From Zanthoxylum bungeanum (lineage: Eukaryota > Streptophyta > Magnoliopsida > Sapindales > Rutaceae): a DNA stretch of 64,000 nt. How positions within the stretch are numbered: the stretch's first letter is position 1; each line of letters starts with the position of its first letter. Shown piece by piece: positions 10,871 through 23,761 of this stretch. Under the pieces are notes generated by a model. The model had not been told where the DNA came from. It saw only the letters and a list, made by a program, of their open reading frames with translations, and did no database searches. A program made the translations under genes and the position numbers. The stretch is from positions 1 to 64,000 of the forward strand of contig SKCR01048523.1 in NCBI GenBank assembly GCA_019454045.1, given 5' to 3'.

Positions 10871-13170
10871 TTATATACACAAGAATTATGTCGTTTTGAG
10901 TCAAATCATAACCATTATGATTATTTCAAAACGTCAGTTCCAGAACCTTATGCTTGTTTCAATCCAAACATGGATCGAATACCCGCAACCTTGTTTGTCG
11001 GTTATACAAAATCGTCAGGATGTTGTAAGCATCCTCCAAAAGGTTCCTTTTCAAGAAAGCGATTTTGATCTGCAACTGATACATTTCATAAATGAAATAT
11101 GCAGTTATCAACAAGCATCTTCAAAATGGATTTACCATGGCAACAGGTAAAAGGTTGAACCGTTATTAACACAATGTTGAGAACGATACCTTTCCGTCAA
11201 AAGCCCAGCTTTGTACGTTGTATGTTGCCTTCCATGTATGTCTTCCTTGAAGACTTTTAATGTACCAATAGGCACAATGCCTTGTGGTACAACAACTAGT
11301 ATCCAAAATAGTTGTTATACATGGAATCCATTTCGGACTCATGGCACTTTGCCATAATAGGGAGTCGATAACTCGTATCCACTTCCTCAAACGTAGTCGT
11401 GGATATACCTTCATAAGATTGACATATTTATGAGGTTAGATCAGAAACCCATACCCTAGTTCGTTTTCTGACTCTATCCGATCTACTCAGTTCTTGTGTA
11501 TTCGAAGATTAATGGTACAGATTCATCATTGATGAACTATTTGTGTTCCATTACGGACGTTGTGCCTTGAACAGTATTACTCTGATTCATTTCATCGAGT
11601 ATCACTATCCTCCCACTGACCACTGCATATCGGTATTCCTCTCAGGAAAACCGCATGGTGAGCAACAATCACATTGTTCTCATGTGAGATTTATAAGTAC
11701 TATACTTATGGTTCCTTTAGGATAACCTATATTAGCACTTATCCGTTTGGGTCCTTAGTTTGGTATCATCCAAACGTTATGCCTGGCATACCCAAATTAT
11801 CAGGAATGAGAAACCTCGTTTCTTCCCTGTTCATATCCTATATGACATCTGTCAAACAGATTTATATGGAACCTTATTCAAAATAAGTTTTTGCACTGTT
11901 AAAACTTATCCGTTGAAGGAAATGGTAGCTCAGAGCGACTCTTGATTAATCTTATCATGTCTAACATGATTCGGTTAATCCGTTCGGACACCGTCACTCA
12001 CTTTGACGTGTTCCGGGAGGAGTCCTCATTGAAGAATACTATACTCTTTCAAGTATATATGAAACTTACTGCTTAAGTATTTTCCAATACGGTCTTACCG
12101 TGGCGGCATAATACTATAGCCGATCTGTTTGTCTATTTCATGTCGAAACTCTATAAGTTTCTGATTTGTGTTCTTCAAAAGAAACACATAACCATAACGT
12201 GATGCCACATCCGTTAAAGTTACGAAATATTCATATCTACATCTAACCTAGCTAGACATGGGCCCACATACTTCACCATGAATAGGGCTAACAGATCGGT
12301 GGCCCTTTTACTATTACCAAGTAAATAGTATTTTAGGTACTTTACCTAATAAACTATATTCGCAGACCTTATTTGAATAGTCAAATCAGTCCTAGTACCC
12401 ACTCTTCAAAAGTGTGGATATACGAGTCTCGTTAAATTGTGTCCTAGACAACAATGCCACAAATAAGTCTCTATTGATCAAATCAATTTGAGCTATTTAT
12501 TTGCTATTTTATATTTATATGTATGAGATTTTATTTTATATTCAAAATATAAATTCTGTTATTTACATCTAATGTATTCATCTCAGTATCATCTTTATAT
12601 AATAAAACACTTAGTGTTCTATAATATAAAGGTTTTATCCGCAACGGATTAAACACTGATATAGAGATAATGTCTCTAGTCAAACTAGTTACATTATAAC
12701 AGTTCCTAATTTAAGTATATACCCAAAGGGTAGTTCCTAAACTTAGGTATCTACGGTCGAAACAGCGACTTTCGTCCCGTTTCCGATTCGCAGAGCAATC
12801 TCAGCTTGAAGTCAGTATCCTGCTCAAAGCAGATTCTGAACATCAATACATATATTTTATGTACCACACTAAGTATTTAAAATCTAATTTCAATACTAGC
12901 TGTGAACATAACTAAGACAAAAATTTTTAAAGTTAGAGCCTCGCCCTTTCTTTAATTCCTTCGTGTCTGCCATATCCAAATGGTAGTCACTTGGGATATG
13001 TCAATTATCCTTTTCAATATTTCAGAAACCTTAGGCCAAGCCTTGGGTTTTTAGAATATCGAAACGATGTGCACCTCGTGCTACATGCCCAATTGCAACT
13101 TTGACTTTATCTCCTCTAGAATAGTCAATTAATTCTCCAAGAATTATAAATTGCAATTTTAATACTTCTT
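10866..13170 (-). pseudogene. E0 decayed RT / integrase / protease
   Basis: Read on the minus strand, RT (10866 to about 11450), integrase (about 11500-12480) and protease (about 12600-12900) homology follow in reverse order, colinear with E1 5900-8050. The protease active site is replaced at 12861-12884 exactly as in E1. Stops and indels interrupt all frames. Gag is almost absent: sequence passes from a protease-side remnant near 13000-13150 straight into AT-rich leader. Confidence 0.78.
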
Positions 13171-16110
13171 AATCTAAAATTAGATTTATGACAATATATT
13201 AAATTAAGCATTAAAGTCATCATCACATAAATCTTCCAAAGATTTTATGCTCTACTTATTTTGCTTAATTTTGGGCTTAAGGTATAATAAGTTATTTTAT
13301 CAAATAAAGTAACCTATTATTTATTCCCAATTATTTAAAATATTTTAATCCCAGATTATATATTAAATATCCAATTTTTTTTATTTTATCTTGATTACAA
13401 TAGTCCAACTATTTAATCAACGATTAGTGGTACTATAATATTATAATGATTATAATAGTCCAACTATATAATCAAATATAATCCAAATTAATTAACCTCA
13501 ATACATTGATTACTATAATCCAATTATAAAATCACTGTAAACTGAAATTAATTAATCAAATATATTGATTAATATAATCCATTATTTAATTTTATCTTGA
13601 TTACAATAGTCCAACTATTTAATCAACGATAGTGGTACTATATATATTATAATGATTATAATAGTCCAACTATATATCAAATTAATCCAAATTAATTAAC
13701 CTCAATTACATTGATTACTATAATCCAATTAAAAATCAACTGTAAACTGAAATTAATAATTCAAATATATGATTAATATAATCCAATTATATATAATCAA
13801 GTATAATACAGTCCAACTGTTTATTAAAACAATAATTTAAATATTAGTCCAACTAACATTTAATCTAATGACGAAATAATTTAAATGAGCGCGTATGGCG
13901 AGTAATTGAAGAGTATTGCAAATTCAATTCTTGCCTCCCACTATTTTTCGTCGAGCCTCTAACCCTCTGTCGAGTACTCGGGAAACCGTGTTTCCTAGTG
14001 GGCTAGGATCCCGTTAAATATCACACAATCTTGACTTTGGCCAACCAATTGTATGATAATTAACTAGGTATAACTCTAAGATCAATTGGATCTCATCCAA
14101 CTCCTAGATCCAGTAGGTGGACATCCAAGTCCCAAACATATATCTTATATATGCCTATACATCGAATGTATACCTAACCTTTTTTCCTCTGAATCAACTA
14201 GGCCTTGGCTTTGGCACAACAAACCTAGTGATCCCAGTCAAGCGCGGACCCATTGACATGGAAGCTTCGTAATCAATGTCAATGGACAAGAAGTGGTCTT
14301 GACTTTGGCCAACAAACCACAACTTGGACACGACACCAATATGGAACAAAGCCTCGTGATTCAAACACATCTTCGACTGACAAGGGCTTGACTTTGGCCA
14401 ACAACCCCTGCCAATCTCGGATCTTGAGTAAGAATCACTCAATTAAAGGAAAATAAACGCTTGATATTTAACGAGGGTTTTTCACGTGCAAGTTGGCTAC
14501 CAATTTTAATTATCTTTGTTAAGGTCTCATCATCATGCACCCTTAAACATGCATTCTAAACACATAATAAAGCCCATATGTAAAATAATAATGATATGCT
14601 GATGGATATTTTACACATTGATCCTAGATCAAATCTCTCATTTTCTCTCTCCCGCTAGCACATGTATTTACTTCTACCCGTTACACTACACTTCTAAAGA
14701 AACCTCATTTACATGGAGGGGAATAGGTGAGAAGAGAATACAAAGAAATAGGAGATAAGGCTGGACTCGCAGGTCCAATTAATAAATCAAATTTATTACA
14801 ATTTCAAAATCGCCCCACCCGGCTAATATCCATCCGATATACATTATTCAATCATCACAACCATGTATTCATACAAGCATGTTATCAATCAATCTAATCA
14901 AATTAATTAATCTTGATAATTAGTGATCATCCAATGTTCAAACAAAGATTTGATTTTGTTCGAGTCAAACTCGTATTGCGAACACGTACTCAAAGTACGA
15001 TTTCTACTATTAAATTAAATTACATGATTAAATCCAATTTAATACGTATTTAATTCTAATTTTTATTTAATTCCAAATAAATAAATATTACACTTTTAAA
15101 TAAACCTTTTACGACTTAAATTCCAAATTTAATCGTTACGGGTCTCAAAATCCGATTAATATCCAATATTAATTTAATTAAAGTCCAATGGGCTTTTAAT
15201 TAATTTCTTGAGGCGTGGACTTTTGGTCAACTCGGGTCAAACCCGCAACCAAAGTCCAATCCGGGATTTACCCCATAAGCCCATAAATCAATCTTGGCCC
15301 ATTAGACCCAATTGAACTTTAAAGGTTCATTAGTTGCATTTGGGCTTTATGGTTAAGGTTTTGGGCCCAATTGGATCCAATCCATTTGGCCTAAACCCAA
15401 CTTGATAAAATCAAGCCCAATAGGCCCAATACAACATTAGAAGCCCAAATCCAATTTAAGCCTAAATAATTAAATTTCATGAATCCAATTCCGCAATTTA
15501 AATTACCTAAAGTGCATTACATGATTAATCAACTAAATCAACATTTCCAAAACACTAAATTAGTCCAATTAATCATACTCAATTCATTATTATATGTCCA
15601 ACACACAAAATGAAAAATCAAACCCATTTACATGCTCAAAGCTCTCGGCCAAGGAGGGATTTTGTGTCCGATTTGGTATCAATCCAATCGAACCTACAAT
15701 CGATATTAAATCAACATCCTAAATGATTTCATACACATCCAATGTCACAAAATCAAAAATACCAAGACATTAGGGCAATAAGTCCAATTCGGCCAAGGTG
15801 AAAATTTTGGGGTTTTTGTCCAATTCGAAATCCAATCCAATTCGATTCAAATTAACATCAACCTAATATATTCCAACTCATCAAATGAATCAAAAATCCA
15901 AAATTCCAAGAATCCAAAATACATATACATTCGGGCAACTCATGAAATTTGGGGAAAATAATTCCAAATCAATTTTCAACAAATTGGTCCAACCAAAATG
16001 AAATTAAACATGTTATAAGCATACTTAAACAATCAATTTATTCAAATCATGCTCAAATCAAAAAGCCCCAAATTTTGCTCAAGAACCTTAATTCGTTTTA
16101 TGCAACCAAT
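13171..16110 (-). other. E0 non-coding leader
   Basis: AT-rich minus-strand leader, colinear with E1 2966-5690. It has four copies of the complement of the TTGGCCAAAGTCAAG motif (about 14030, 14200, 14295 and 14385), and several cattcggccaagg words between 15640 and 15930. Apparent short frames here are not conserved between elements. Confidence 0.6.
13384..13795 (-). repeat. 206-bp tandem duplication in E0 leader
   Basis: Copies start at 13384 and 13590 with ttttatcttgattacaatag and run in parallel for about 206 bp each. The unit itself is built from degenerate copies of an approximately 24-bp word containing agtccaactat. E1 has one less regular counterpart at 5200-5460. Confidence 0.75.
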
Positions 16111-16124
16111 AGCTCAAATACCAT
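16111..16124 (-). other. E0 primer-binding site
   Basis: AGCTCAAATACCAT abuts the LTR start TGTGAG. Its complement resembles the initiator tRNA-Met site, with two changes from B's perfect version at 54267-54280. It fixes the orientation of E0 as minus. Confidence 0.65.
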
Positions 16125-18205
16125 TGTGAGTTTCAATCAAGTCCCAAGGATCACAAACATGCATAAAAACGAGTTGAATACACAAAGGAGTAAGGCGGAA
16201 TTCATTCTCACATTGATGGGTTTTGATGAAATGAAGAACAAGTTCGTTTTGATGCACATCAAGCTCGGCAGTAGCTTCTCATGCAGTGGACTGCTCGGTT
16301 GGGGACTGGTTTGCCTCCTCCATGTTCGGCCATTGATGAACACCATGGAAGCTTCAAGCTTCAAGCTTCCAAGCTCACAAATTTGTTTCCCTATCACCAT
16401 AATATAACCCATGTGTGTGCTAGCACTACTCATCTTCAATTTTGCTTCTCAAAATTTCGGTCTAACCAAAAGATGTAGAGAAGAAAATCGGCTTGAAGCC
16501 GTGAATGAGAGGAAGATGAAAAGAGAGGGAAAAGGAGAAGACCGTGAGAGGTGAGTGAGAGAGAGAAAATGATTTTTGGTTTATACATTTATTTCATTTT
16601 CCAAAAACAAAAAAATATATAAATCATTTTCATATATATCAAAAGTTAAAAAGCAAAAGTCTATTAATGTTTTTCATCATTTCTACTTTTTACTTTAAGT
16701 CACATCACATCACTTTAAAAAGTGACATGTTTTCAAGTCACATCACTCAAAGTGACAATTGATTTGACGCATGATGTGACTAACGATTTGACGCTTGATG
16801 TGACTTGCGTACCGCACTCGAATTCGAAATGCGAATGCGCTCGCAATCACTCTCGGGCTCGGGTTCGCTATTCCAAATTAACGAATTTTCCGTCGCGTCG
16901 TAATAAATGATTACGCCTAACGAAATCACTATTCACGTCGCTAACGAATTAATTCGTTCGCCCGAATTAAAATCTAATTTTAATTCCGCGTCGAAATCCA
17001 ATTTCTTATAATATATCGAATATATTATTTTATCGATTAATTCCAAATTAATCGTTCTCTCTCTTTAATTAATATTTTATCCCAGATAAAATATCTCCGC
17101 AATTAATCCAAGATTAATTTTCTCTCTCTTCTAATTAATCCCAGATTAATTAAAGTGCGAGTTATACATCATCGGTGAATCTTCAGGAAGCGACCCATGA
17201 GATCTCCTGATATGTTGGCAGTAAATACGGTCGTCGGATTATCCGAACACGTAAGTACCTCGTATTACGTTCATACCGATTTACAAGACAAGGTTGGCTT
17301 CTAGCAAAGCGCCATGCCTACCCATTCTCCAGAAATATTCTTACAGGAATATATAGATCTGTATCAAGCGTAGTATACCGTAGTATTGTGTTATATCGGC
17401 CCAGTATCGGATAGTCACGTGCTAGGGCTGGGGCTGGATAAGTGTCTGCCCCGTCCGTAGCACATGTCGGATGTCTGGTAACTAGTCTCTATAATCGGAT
17501 ATGTATGACCTAGTCATAATATCCCGATGGTTGCGCAACACTTAAGAGCACTAATACCGTATCCAGCGTGACATCATCTCAAATATGACTGAAGTGATAC
17601 TTCCGTCTTGACATCACACCCAATACACTACGACTCTCTGATAAACCCAGAAGTGGTGTACGTAGAACCGGTTAAAGCCCTGTACCACCAAGACCAAAGT
17701 CTATCGATTATCGTAAGTATTAGCGATGCAAGTCTCAGGTTAAGACTATACACACCTACCTTGATTTCGGCCTCCCATAGACACATAGTCATAATACCAA
17801 TGGGATTCCGAGGGGTCTATCCAGAGCGAAGCTGTTTCCCGTACCATCGGTGAAACACGACCTCCTATCGCACTTGCATAAGTATCCAATACTTATATAT
17901 ATGAGAACTATGCCGTTGTGCCCTCACAACGCGCACAAGTGCAATACTAGCCTATTCCGCATTATCGATGTCCTGTCTCGATAATACTCCGGCTAGGGAA
18001 ATTTAATGATTAATCCTTCGGGGATTGATACTGCCTCATATCATTCTCAATCCAGGAACTAATCATATGGACCTCTCTTCATTTATACATTTATGGTGAT
18101 CTAATCACAAATGATGAGAGTGCAATTTCCTTGTCACATAGTTAATTTGTACAACAACACCGTGATCTGTACAAATAGTGACGCTATGGGTCATTTTGTC
18201 CAACA
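16125..18205 (-). repeat. E0 5' LTR (minus strand)
   Basis: 2081 bp, from TGTGAG to tgtccaaca. It aligns with the reverse complement of the E1 LTRs but is clearly more diverged, so E0 is the older insertion, as nesting requires. G1 gag sequence follows at 18206. Confidence 0.85.
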
Positions 18206-18900
18206 CTGATATGACATACCCCACTTTTAGGGGAAATGATAGTCTTAAGGCACAAGTGAGCTATTAACTAGACAGATAGGAACCTTAATATCCAAATATG
18301 GCAAGACTATGCACGCAGTAGCTCAGCTATAACCTCACGAGGTATGTTTTGTGTGTAAAGAGAGTGACCATCTGCCCCAAGAGTGTCCCTTATATGGTGA
18401 GATGAGGAAACATATGAGGAATAGTGCAATACCTTAGGGATGTACAAGAAGCCTAATACCTTAGATATATACAAGAAGTCTTACACAAATTATTCCGACA
18501 CTTATAATCATGGTTGGAGGAACCACCCAAATTTAAGTTTGAGACAGGAGTTTTAACAGCCCAGTCAAACATCGCAGCCTAGAAGTTACAGTGCTCCTCA
18601 GTTTCACACACTTGCCGTTCCTAGGAATTCCTTAGAGAATACTGTGCAAGCATTTATAGAGGCCCAGAGTAAAACTAATCACGTGTTTGAGTCATTAATA
18701 GCTCATGTGGTTGAAGTTAATAAGGAGATTGAGATTCAAGTCTCTAAGTTGACTAATGTCCTGAGTGTGCAAGAACAAAGAAAGTTTCCATCTCAAGCCC
18801 AACCAAATATGCAAGGGCAACATATGGCACAGGCTGATCATGAGGTATCCAATGTAAAAGGTGTTAATGTCATATTACTAGAAGTGGTAAGGAGGTAGGA
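18206..18900 (+). pseudogene. G1 gag C-terminal remnant (Athila/Tat-type gypsy)
   Basis: A complete CCHC zinc knuckle (C-x2-C-x4-H-x4-C, CFVCKESDHLPQEC) is encoded at 18345-18386. At 18644-18898 is a frame whose coiled, Gln-rich stretch ending near KFPSQAQPN is typical of the gag tail of non-chromovirus gypsy elements; the expected Arg-Ser-Gly-Lys that follows is shifted by one base. The pieces lie in different frames. The N-terminal gag is missing, lost with the deletion around E0. Confidence 0.7.
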
Positions 18901-18975
18901 TTGCAGGACACCTCCAACGTTATAGGTAACCCCGGAGATAATAGTGCAAATACCCATAAGGAATATCAAGTGTGA

Positions 18976-19610
18976 CATACCCCAGTTAGAGTACCTTTCC
19001 CTCAAGCTCTTCGGCCTACAACGAGAGCTCCCGACCCAAATGGTGAGATCCTAGACAATTTCAAGCAGGTAAAAATCAACCTTCCTTTGTTACATTTAAT
19101 AAAACAAGTTCCCACTTATGCGAAGGTTTTGAAGGATCTATGCACCATAAAAAGAAAGCATCATGTGAAAAAGACTGCATTATTGATAGAGTAGGCAAGT
19201 GCAGAAATTGAGCAGAAGACTCCACCAAAATATAAAGATCTAGGATGTACCACAATTACCTGTCACATTGGCACATATGAGTTTGGTCAAGCATTATTTG
19301 ATTTAGGTGCTAGTGTTAATCTCATGCCATATTTGATCTATAAGCAGCTAGGGCTTGGAGAGATTAAGCCTATATCAGTGGTTTTACAGTTAGCTGATCG
19401 CTCTACCAGAGCCCACAAGGAGTAGTTGAGGATGTTTTACTACAAATTGATAAATTCTACTACCATGTTGATTTTCTAATTTTAGATACACATTATGCGG
19501 TTGACACTGAGTCAAAAATCCTCTCATCTTAGGTAAACCTTTTCTTGCTACATCTAATGCACTTATCAATTGCAGGAACGATCTCATGGAGCTATCATTT
19601 GGGAAATGAC
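18976..19610 (+). pseudogene. G1 aspartic protease remnant
   Basis: A linker typical of Athila/Tat polyproteins (EILDNFKQVKINLPLL) is followed by a stop, then by the protease core with DLGASVNLMP, the active-site Asp codon being at 19300-19302. A second conserved block, LGKPFLATSNALI, follows near 19530-19570 after a shift. D-L-G-A in place of D-T/S-G-A is usual in this clade. RT, RNase H and integrase do not follow, so most of pol is deleted. Confidence 0.75.
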
Positions 19611-21113
19611 ACTAGTGGTGAACATTTTTCATGTTGAGAAATAACCACGAGATGATGATGAATGCCAATTCACATACCTCTAGACACAGTCCTACCAGAA
19701 ATAGCTTCTTCACAATATGAATAACACCATCCCGAACTGAAATTGACCCCAAGAACCGTAAAAGGAGGAAAATGAGAGTTAGTGCTCATTTGAAGATGAT
19801 CTTTGGGAAGCTAAAAAGGAGATTAAACCAACCTTTAAAGATGTGCAGCCTACACCGTCAACCACCAAACCCTGGGGGATCAATAGATGAACTGCAACAG
19901 CTACACAAAACTTCTTTCTCATGCCTTCATTAGTTCACTACATGGAAGCCACCATGACAACATTACGTGGTTACGTCTGGCTGGAGACTTTAAACTTAAC
20001 GCTAGCGGGGAGGCAACCTTTGCATCTGCATTTATTTATTTTATCATTTTATTCAATTTTTTTATTTTATTTATTGTAGTATATTTATTGTGTACTAATT
20101 ACATGTTTATTATTTGCATAAGTATTTATGCAGGTGTTCGGTGTAACTTACACAGTCACACAACCCAAATCTTACCAGCAGGAACCTGATCAACTCCTCT
20201 CCCGGTAGTGTTGTTCCTTAATCATTTTTCTTTATATTTATCTTACATTGAGGACAATACAAGTTTTAGGATGGGGTGTATGCATGCGCATGATAATACC
20301 TGCTATAAAATACATGTTATCCATAAAAAAAAAAATTTGTTAGTTTTTAGTCCTTAATAGTAAAGCATAAGTCCAATGAAGATATTATTTGCCTTAGGGT
20401 GAAAATATTAGAAACGATAAGTTCTTTAATGTACTTTTATTTGATGTCTTGAGTAGTTGATCTTTATACTCGTAAGCATTTAATTATAGGTGTTTAGCAG
20501 TAAGAACCTAGGTAGTTGCCAATATGACTAGTTGAAGAGATTACATGTTGATGAATGACCATTTGCTTAGATGTCTATCATGATTTGCTAGTATGATGTA
20601 TGGTATGGTTCAAAATAAAAAGAGAAAGTCTCGAAAGAAAGAAAATTTAACCACATATAATCGATAAGCATGAAGCTACCCATGGGCGAGCGTTAGGACC
20701 ACCATGAGGAGAAATGCTACCTTAAAGGGTAGGTGTGTTGAAAAAAAGAGACAATAAAAGAAAAAATAAATAAGCATACCATATTGAGCACAGAAAAGCA
20801 ATTACATAGCATAATTGAGATATCTAGGTTGGTTTTGACCCATCAGATCCAAATTTTTAACGAAATCATTGAGTTGGCTTACCTAGGAATGAAGCTGTGA
20901 ACAAACCCATACACACACACACATTGTGAGTCTTGCTCATATGATTTATTCAATGTCTCGGATTTGAGTTACGTTGAGTACTTTGAATATTCTTTGATTT
21001 CATTGCTAGATCTTCTTTGAGGACAATAATATGTGTAACTATTGAGACTATTTTCATTTTGTTATTTTTCTATGAATGAATGTGTTTTAAATGATGTTTG
21101 TGGGTGTCGTAAC
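19611..21113 (+). other. G1 post-integrase and 3' untranslated region
   Basis: Around 19980-20020 the words gactttaaacttaacgctag and gggaggcaacc match the junction that usually follows integrase in Athila/Tat elements (from memory of the family). From about 20337 to 21060 lies a non-coding block shared with G3 60028-60800. It includes gaggagaaatgctacctt and ends near a tttgaggacaat word. A CA microsatellite sits at about 20910-20924. No open frame of note. Confidence 0.6.
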
Positions 21114-22499
21114 TGTAAGCCCTCACGAGACTATAACTCGTCCACTAGGGACACCTAGCGGTTTAAAGGCTTGTTGTTTACGCTAAATGCAATCATGATC
21201 CCTACGAAAGTGGCTTAGATAGTTTTTATTTATTTATTTAATTCTTATTTTATTTTACGCTTGAATTGCTAGGGACTAACAATAAGCTGGTTATGGGTTG
21301 TGATAAATGCATGAAAATGTACTTTGAACATCGCTTACTTAGCTTAATTATCATGTATTTAATCTTAACTAGAGTTTATTTTATGCTTTGTTATTATAAG
21401 CAATGGAATATGAAGTTTGGATCAATTACGCGTGTTTCGGGAACTAGATAACACATCGGAAGCATGTTGAAAGAGTTGAAACGATGAAAGCAAAAACTAA
21501 AAATCAAGCCACGCATCGCGACACGCCACCAGTCTCGTTCTCCATATAAAAGGCAATAAGTTGGGCACCGCGGCGCATCGAAACAGTCCCATAAGCTTAT
21601 TTGGGTTGTCTTTTTTGCATATATGGACTCTAGGGCTTCCCTATATAAACCCAACTTCGTCAAAACCCTAGAGAGGAGAAAAAAAAAGAGAAACAAGAGG
21701 GGTAACACACAATAAGGAGCCACAAACATAAAATCAAATGAGTAGAGCGAAGAACTTCAAGGAAAACATGACGTCTCTCCGATCTATCAAGGCTACATCT
21801 CTTTCTTCCATGGAGAACAAATCTCTTAAGCAAAGCTAATGATGAACTCTTGTATTTGATTTCTCATATTTATGTTGTTGATTCCTAAAGTACCTATTTA
21901 ATAATTAATACAATTGATGGTTATTATTCTTTATTATTTTAAGTTTTCTGAATCCAGAAACTGTGTTTTGTCAACTCTTATATAGATCCAGTCATGCTTC
22001 TTCTATGTGTGATTTAACGAACCCAGTTGTGACTGGTAAAATTTATTTTATGATTTGGGGTTCTGCTGCAGTATTGCCTGAGGGTATATTGTCGACGTTA
22101 GATAAGTCGTACGATGACTTTGTGTGCTACTAACATAGAGAAAATAAACATTGATAAACTTAGAATTTAATATGTTTAGAATTGAATATCTTCCGATTGT
22201 TGGTTTGGGATGTGAAACCTTCAATTGAGTAATAACGGGAATCAATAACTGAATATAGGAATTTGATACAAGAGGGATTCTTGATGATTTGCTGTCTCTC
22301 TCCATTGATATCTTTTAATTATTTTATTATTCTTTACTTTAATAACCAATTCAATCTATATCTTTTCATTAAGTTACTGCTAACGTTTTGTTTAAGAAAA
22401 TTAGTTCTTTGTAACCATCTCTCTGAGGAATCGACACCCCAACTATAATGCGATAGCCGCAATTAATCTCAAGTACTTTTTGGGCGTAATCAACCATCA
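21114..22499 (+). repeat. G1 3' LTR (boundaries approximate)
   Basis: The part from 21766 to about 22168 is duplicated at 1-404, which defines it as LTR. The proposed start, TGTAAGCC after a gtgggtgtcgtaac purine-rich run, parallels G3's PPT-TGTAGGC junction. The proposed end, accatca, lies just before minus-strand gag of G2. A TATA box is at 21642-21649. Neither end can be confirmed because the 5' LTR is cut. Confidence 0.6.
21642..21649 (+). promoter_or_regulatory. TATA box of G1 3' LTR
   Basis: TATATAAA lies in the LTR about 530 bp after its proposed start, in a good plant core-promoter context, with transcription expected about 30 bp downstream. Confidence 0.55.
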
Positions 22500-22834
22500 A
22501 ACTATATATCCCTCCTATCATAGCTCCTATCAAACCTCCTATTAGGCCTCTTATCAGGCCTTGGCTGAAATCTCTCCTCCATATTATTAAGATCATCCGA
22601 ATCATCAAATTCATTTTCAATTTCTTCTTTATCTGGTGGTACACGTAGTGGTGCCATATTCTGAGGTGGTGGTATATGCTGAGGTGGTGGTGCTTTGGGA
22701 ACACTGTCTGTTTCATTACTATATAATTCATTGGACAGCTTATCGAAAACATCATTCATGTTTTCCATCATATCCATAAACTTCCTTTCTAAAGTCTCAA
22801 GCTTCTCATCCAATGTCAAACTAGTACCTGCCAT
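22500..22834 (-). pseudogene. G2 gag N-terminal fragment (gypsy, minus strand)
   Basis: A 110-residue minus-strand frame starts MAGTSLTLDEKLETLERKF, with an amphipathic helix-like start, then a proline-rich and acidic middle, then an Arg/Asp-rich end. It sits about 900 bp downstream of a primer-binding site, the usual place for gag. It stops at 22502, exactly where G1's 3' LTR begins to fit, so the rest is missing, probably because G1 inserted here. I recognise it as gag from position and composition, not from a catalytic motif. Confidence 0.5.
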
Positions 22835-23746
22835 CTCAAAACTTCAATAAACAGATTAGAAGTAACAAATATGTGAAAACAATTATATAACCTCACAATC
22901 TCACAAGCTCACATGTTTGCACTCAAATATGTATCACTCTACTCCATTCGTGTTTGCACTCAATATAATGTGAATATGACTAACCAAAGAAGCTCACAAC
23001 AATGTGTAATCTTAAAGTTAGCATAAACAACAAGAAACCAATATATGGAAAATAGAGTAATCGGAATAAGAATTAGCTAAAAGAAAACCTAAAGCTAGAA
23101 TACTTGAAATATAGAAATCACAAACTACAACAACAAACAAACAAGCATGCAAACAATTACGGATGTATGCAAATTCAGACGGAAATTTGGTGCCTTAATA
23201 GAAATTTTGTTAAATTACCCTTCACGGACACCCAAATGATAAAATAGAACCAACCAAATTCAATCAAAGTTTTGAACCTATTTACTGTTTATTTTTTATT
23301 TTTTATTTATTATTTATTTCTCTTCAGATCACTTGAGCTGTAAAGAAAATCTAAGTGTTGACCGGTTTGGAGTCCGGTATGTGATCGATATAGTTACTTG
23401 CTAGTTTTAGTTGCTATGTTTTACTCACTTGTTCGTCGGTGTGGAGACCGATATGGGACCAGTATGAAACTAGATCGGTTCCAGTAATTAGGTTATCTCT
23501 AGGTAGACCGGTATGAAGATCAGTATTGGACCGGTATGCTATTAGATCAGTTTTCCTAACTATGTAATGCCTAGTTAGACCGATATGAAGGTCGGTATGG
23601 GACCAGCGACAGATCAAAAATGATAAAGCACTTAAGGAACATAAAACCAAGAATCAAGATGAACAAGTATTTCCATGACTAACAAACATAATAAAGAATA
23701 AATGAAAACACAAGTTAATATAGAAAAATCAGACTTTGGAACCCTA
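22835..23746 (-). other. G2 leader with degenerate repeats
   Basis: Non-coding sequence between primer site and gag. From about 23350 to 23610 the words gaccggtatgaag, gatcggtt and related forms recur in three or four degenerate units of roughly 60-95 bp. No credible frame. Confidence 0.5.
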
Positions 23747-23760
23747 AGCTCTGATACCAA
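23747..23760 (-). other. G2 primer-binding site
   Basis: AGCTCTGATACCAA is the complement of TTGGTATCAGAGCT, a perfect initiator tRNA-Met site, one base before the proposed LTR start TGACGCGG at 23762. This gives minus orientation. Confidence 0.8.
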
Positions 23761-23761
23761 A

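Larger units (their letters stand above)
405..18205 (-). mobile_element. E0: degraded Ty1/copia element, minus strand, interrupted by E1
   Basis: E0 consists of 405-918 and 10866-18205, with E1 inserted between. On the minus strand it has a 5' LTR (16125-18205), a primer-binding site (16111-16124), a non-coding leader, and decayed protease, integrase, RT and RNase H sequence. Its 3' LTR is absent, because the left end stops inside RNase H-like sequence at about 405. It lies inside gypsy element G1: G1 LTR sequence is on the left and G1 gag sequence on the right. No target duplication can be checked because the left end is lost. Confidence 0.8.

Noticed and set aside
16137..16439. Frames of 100-152 residues on both strands around 15949-16439
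   Set aside because: They span the E0 leader/LTR boundary, overlap each other on opposite strands and are not kept in E1.
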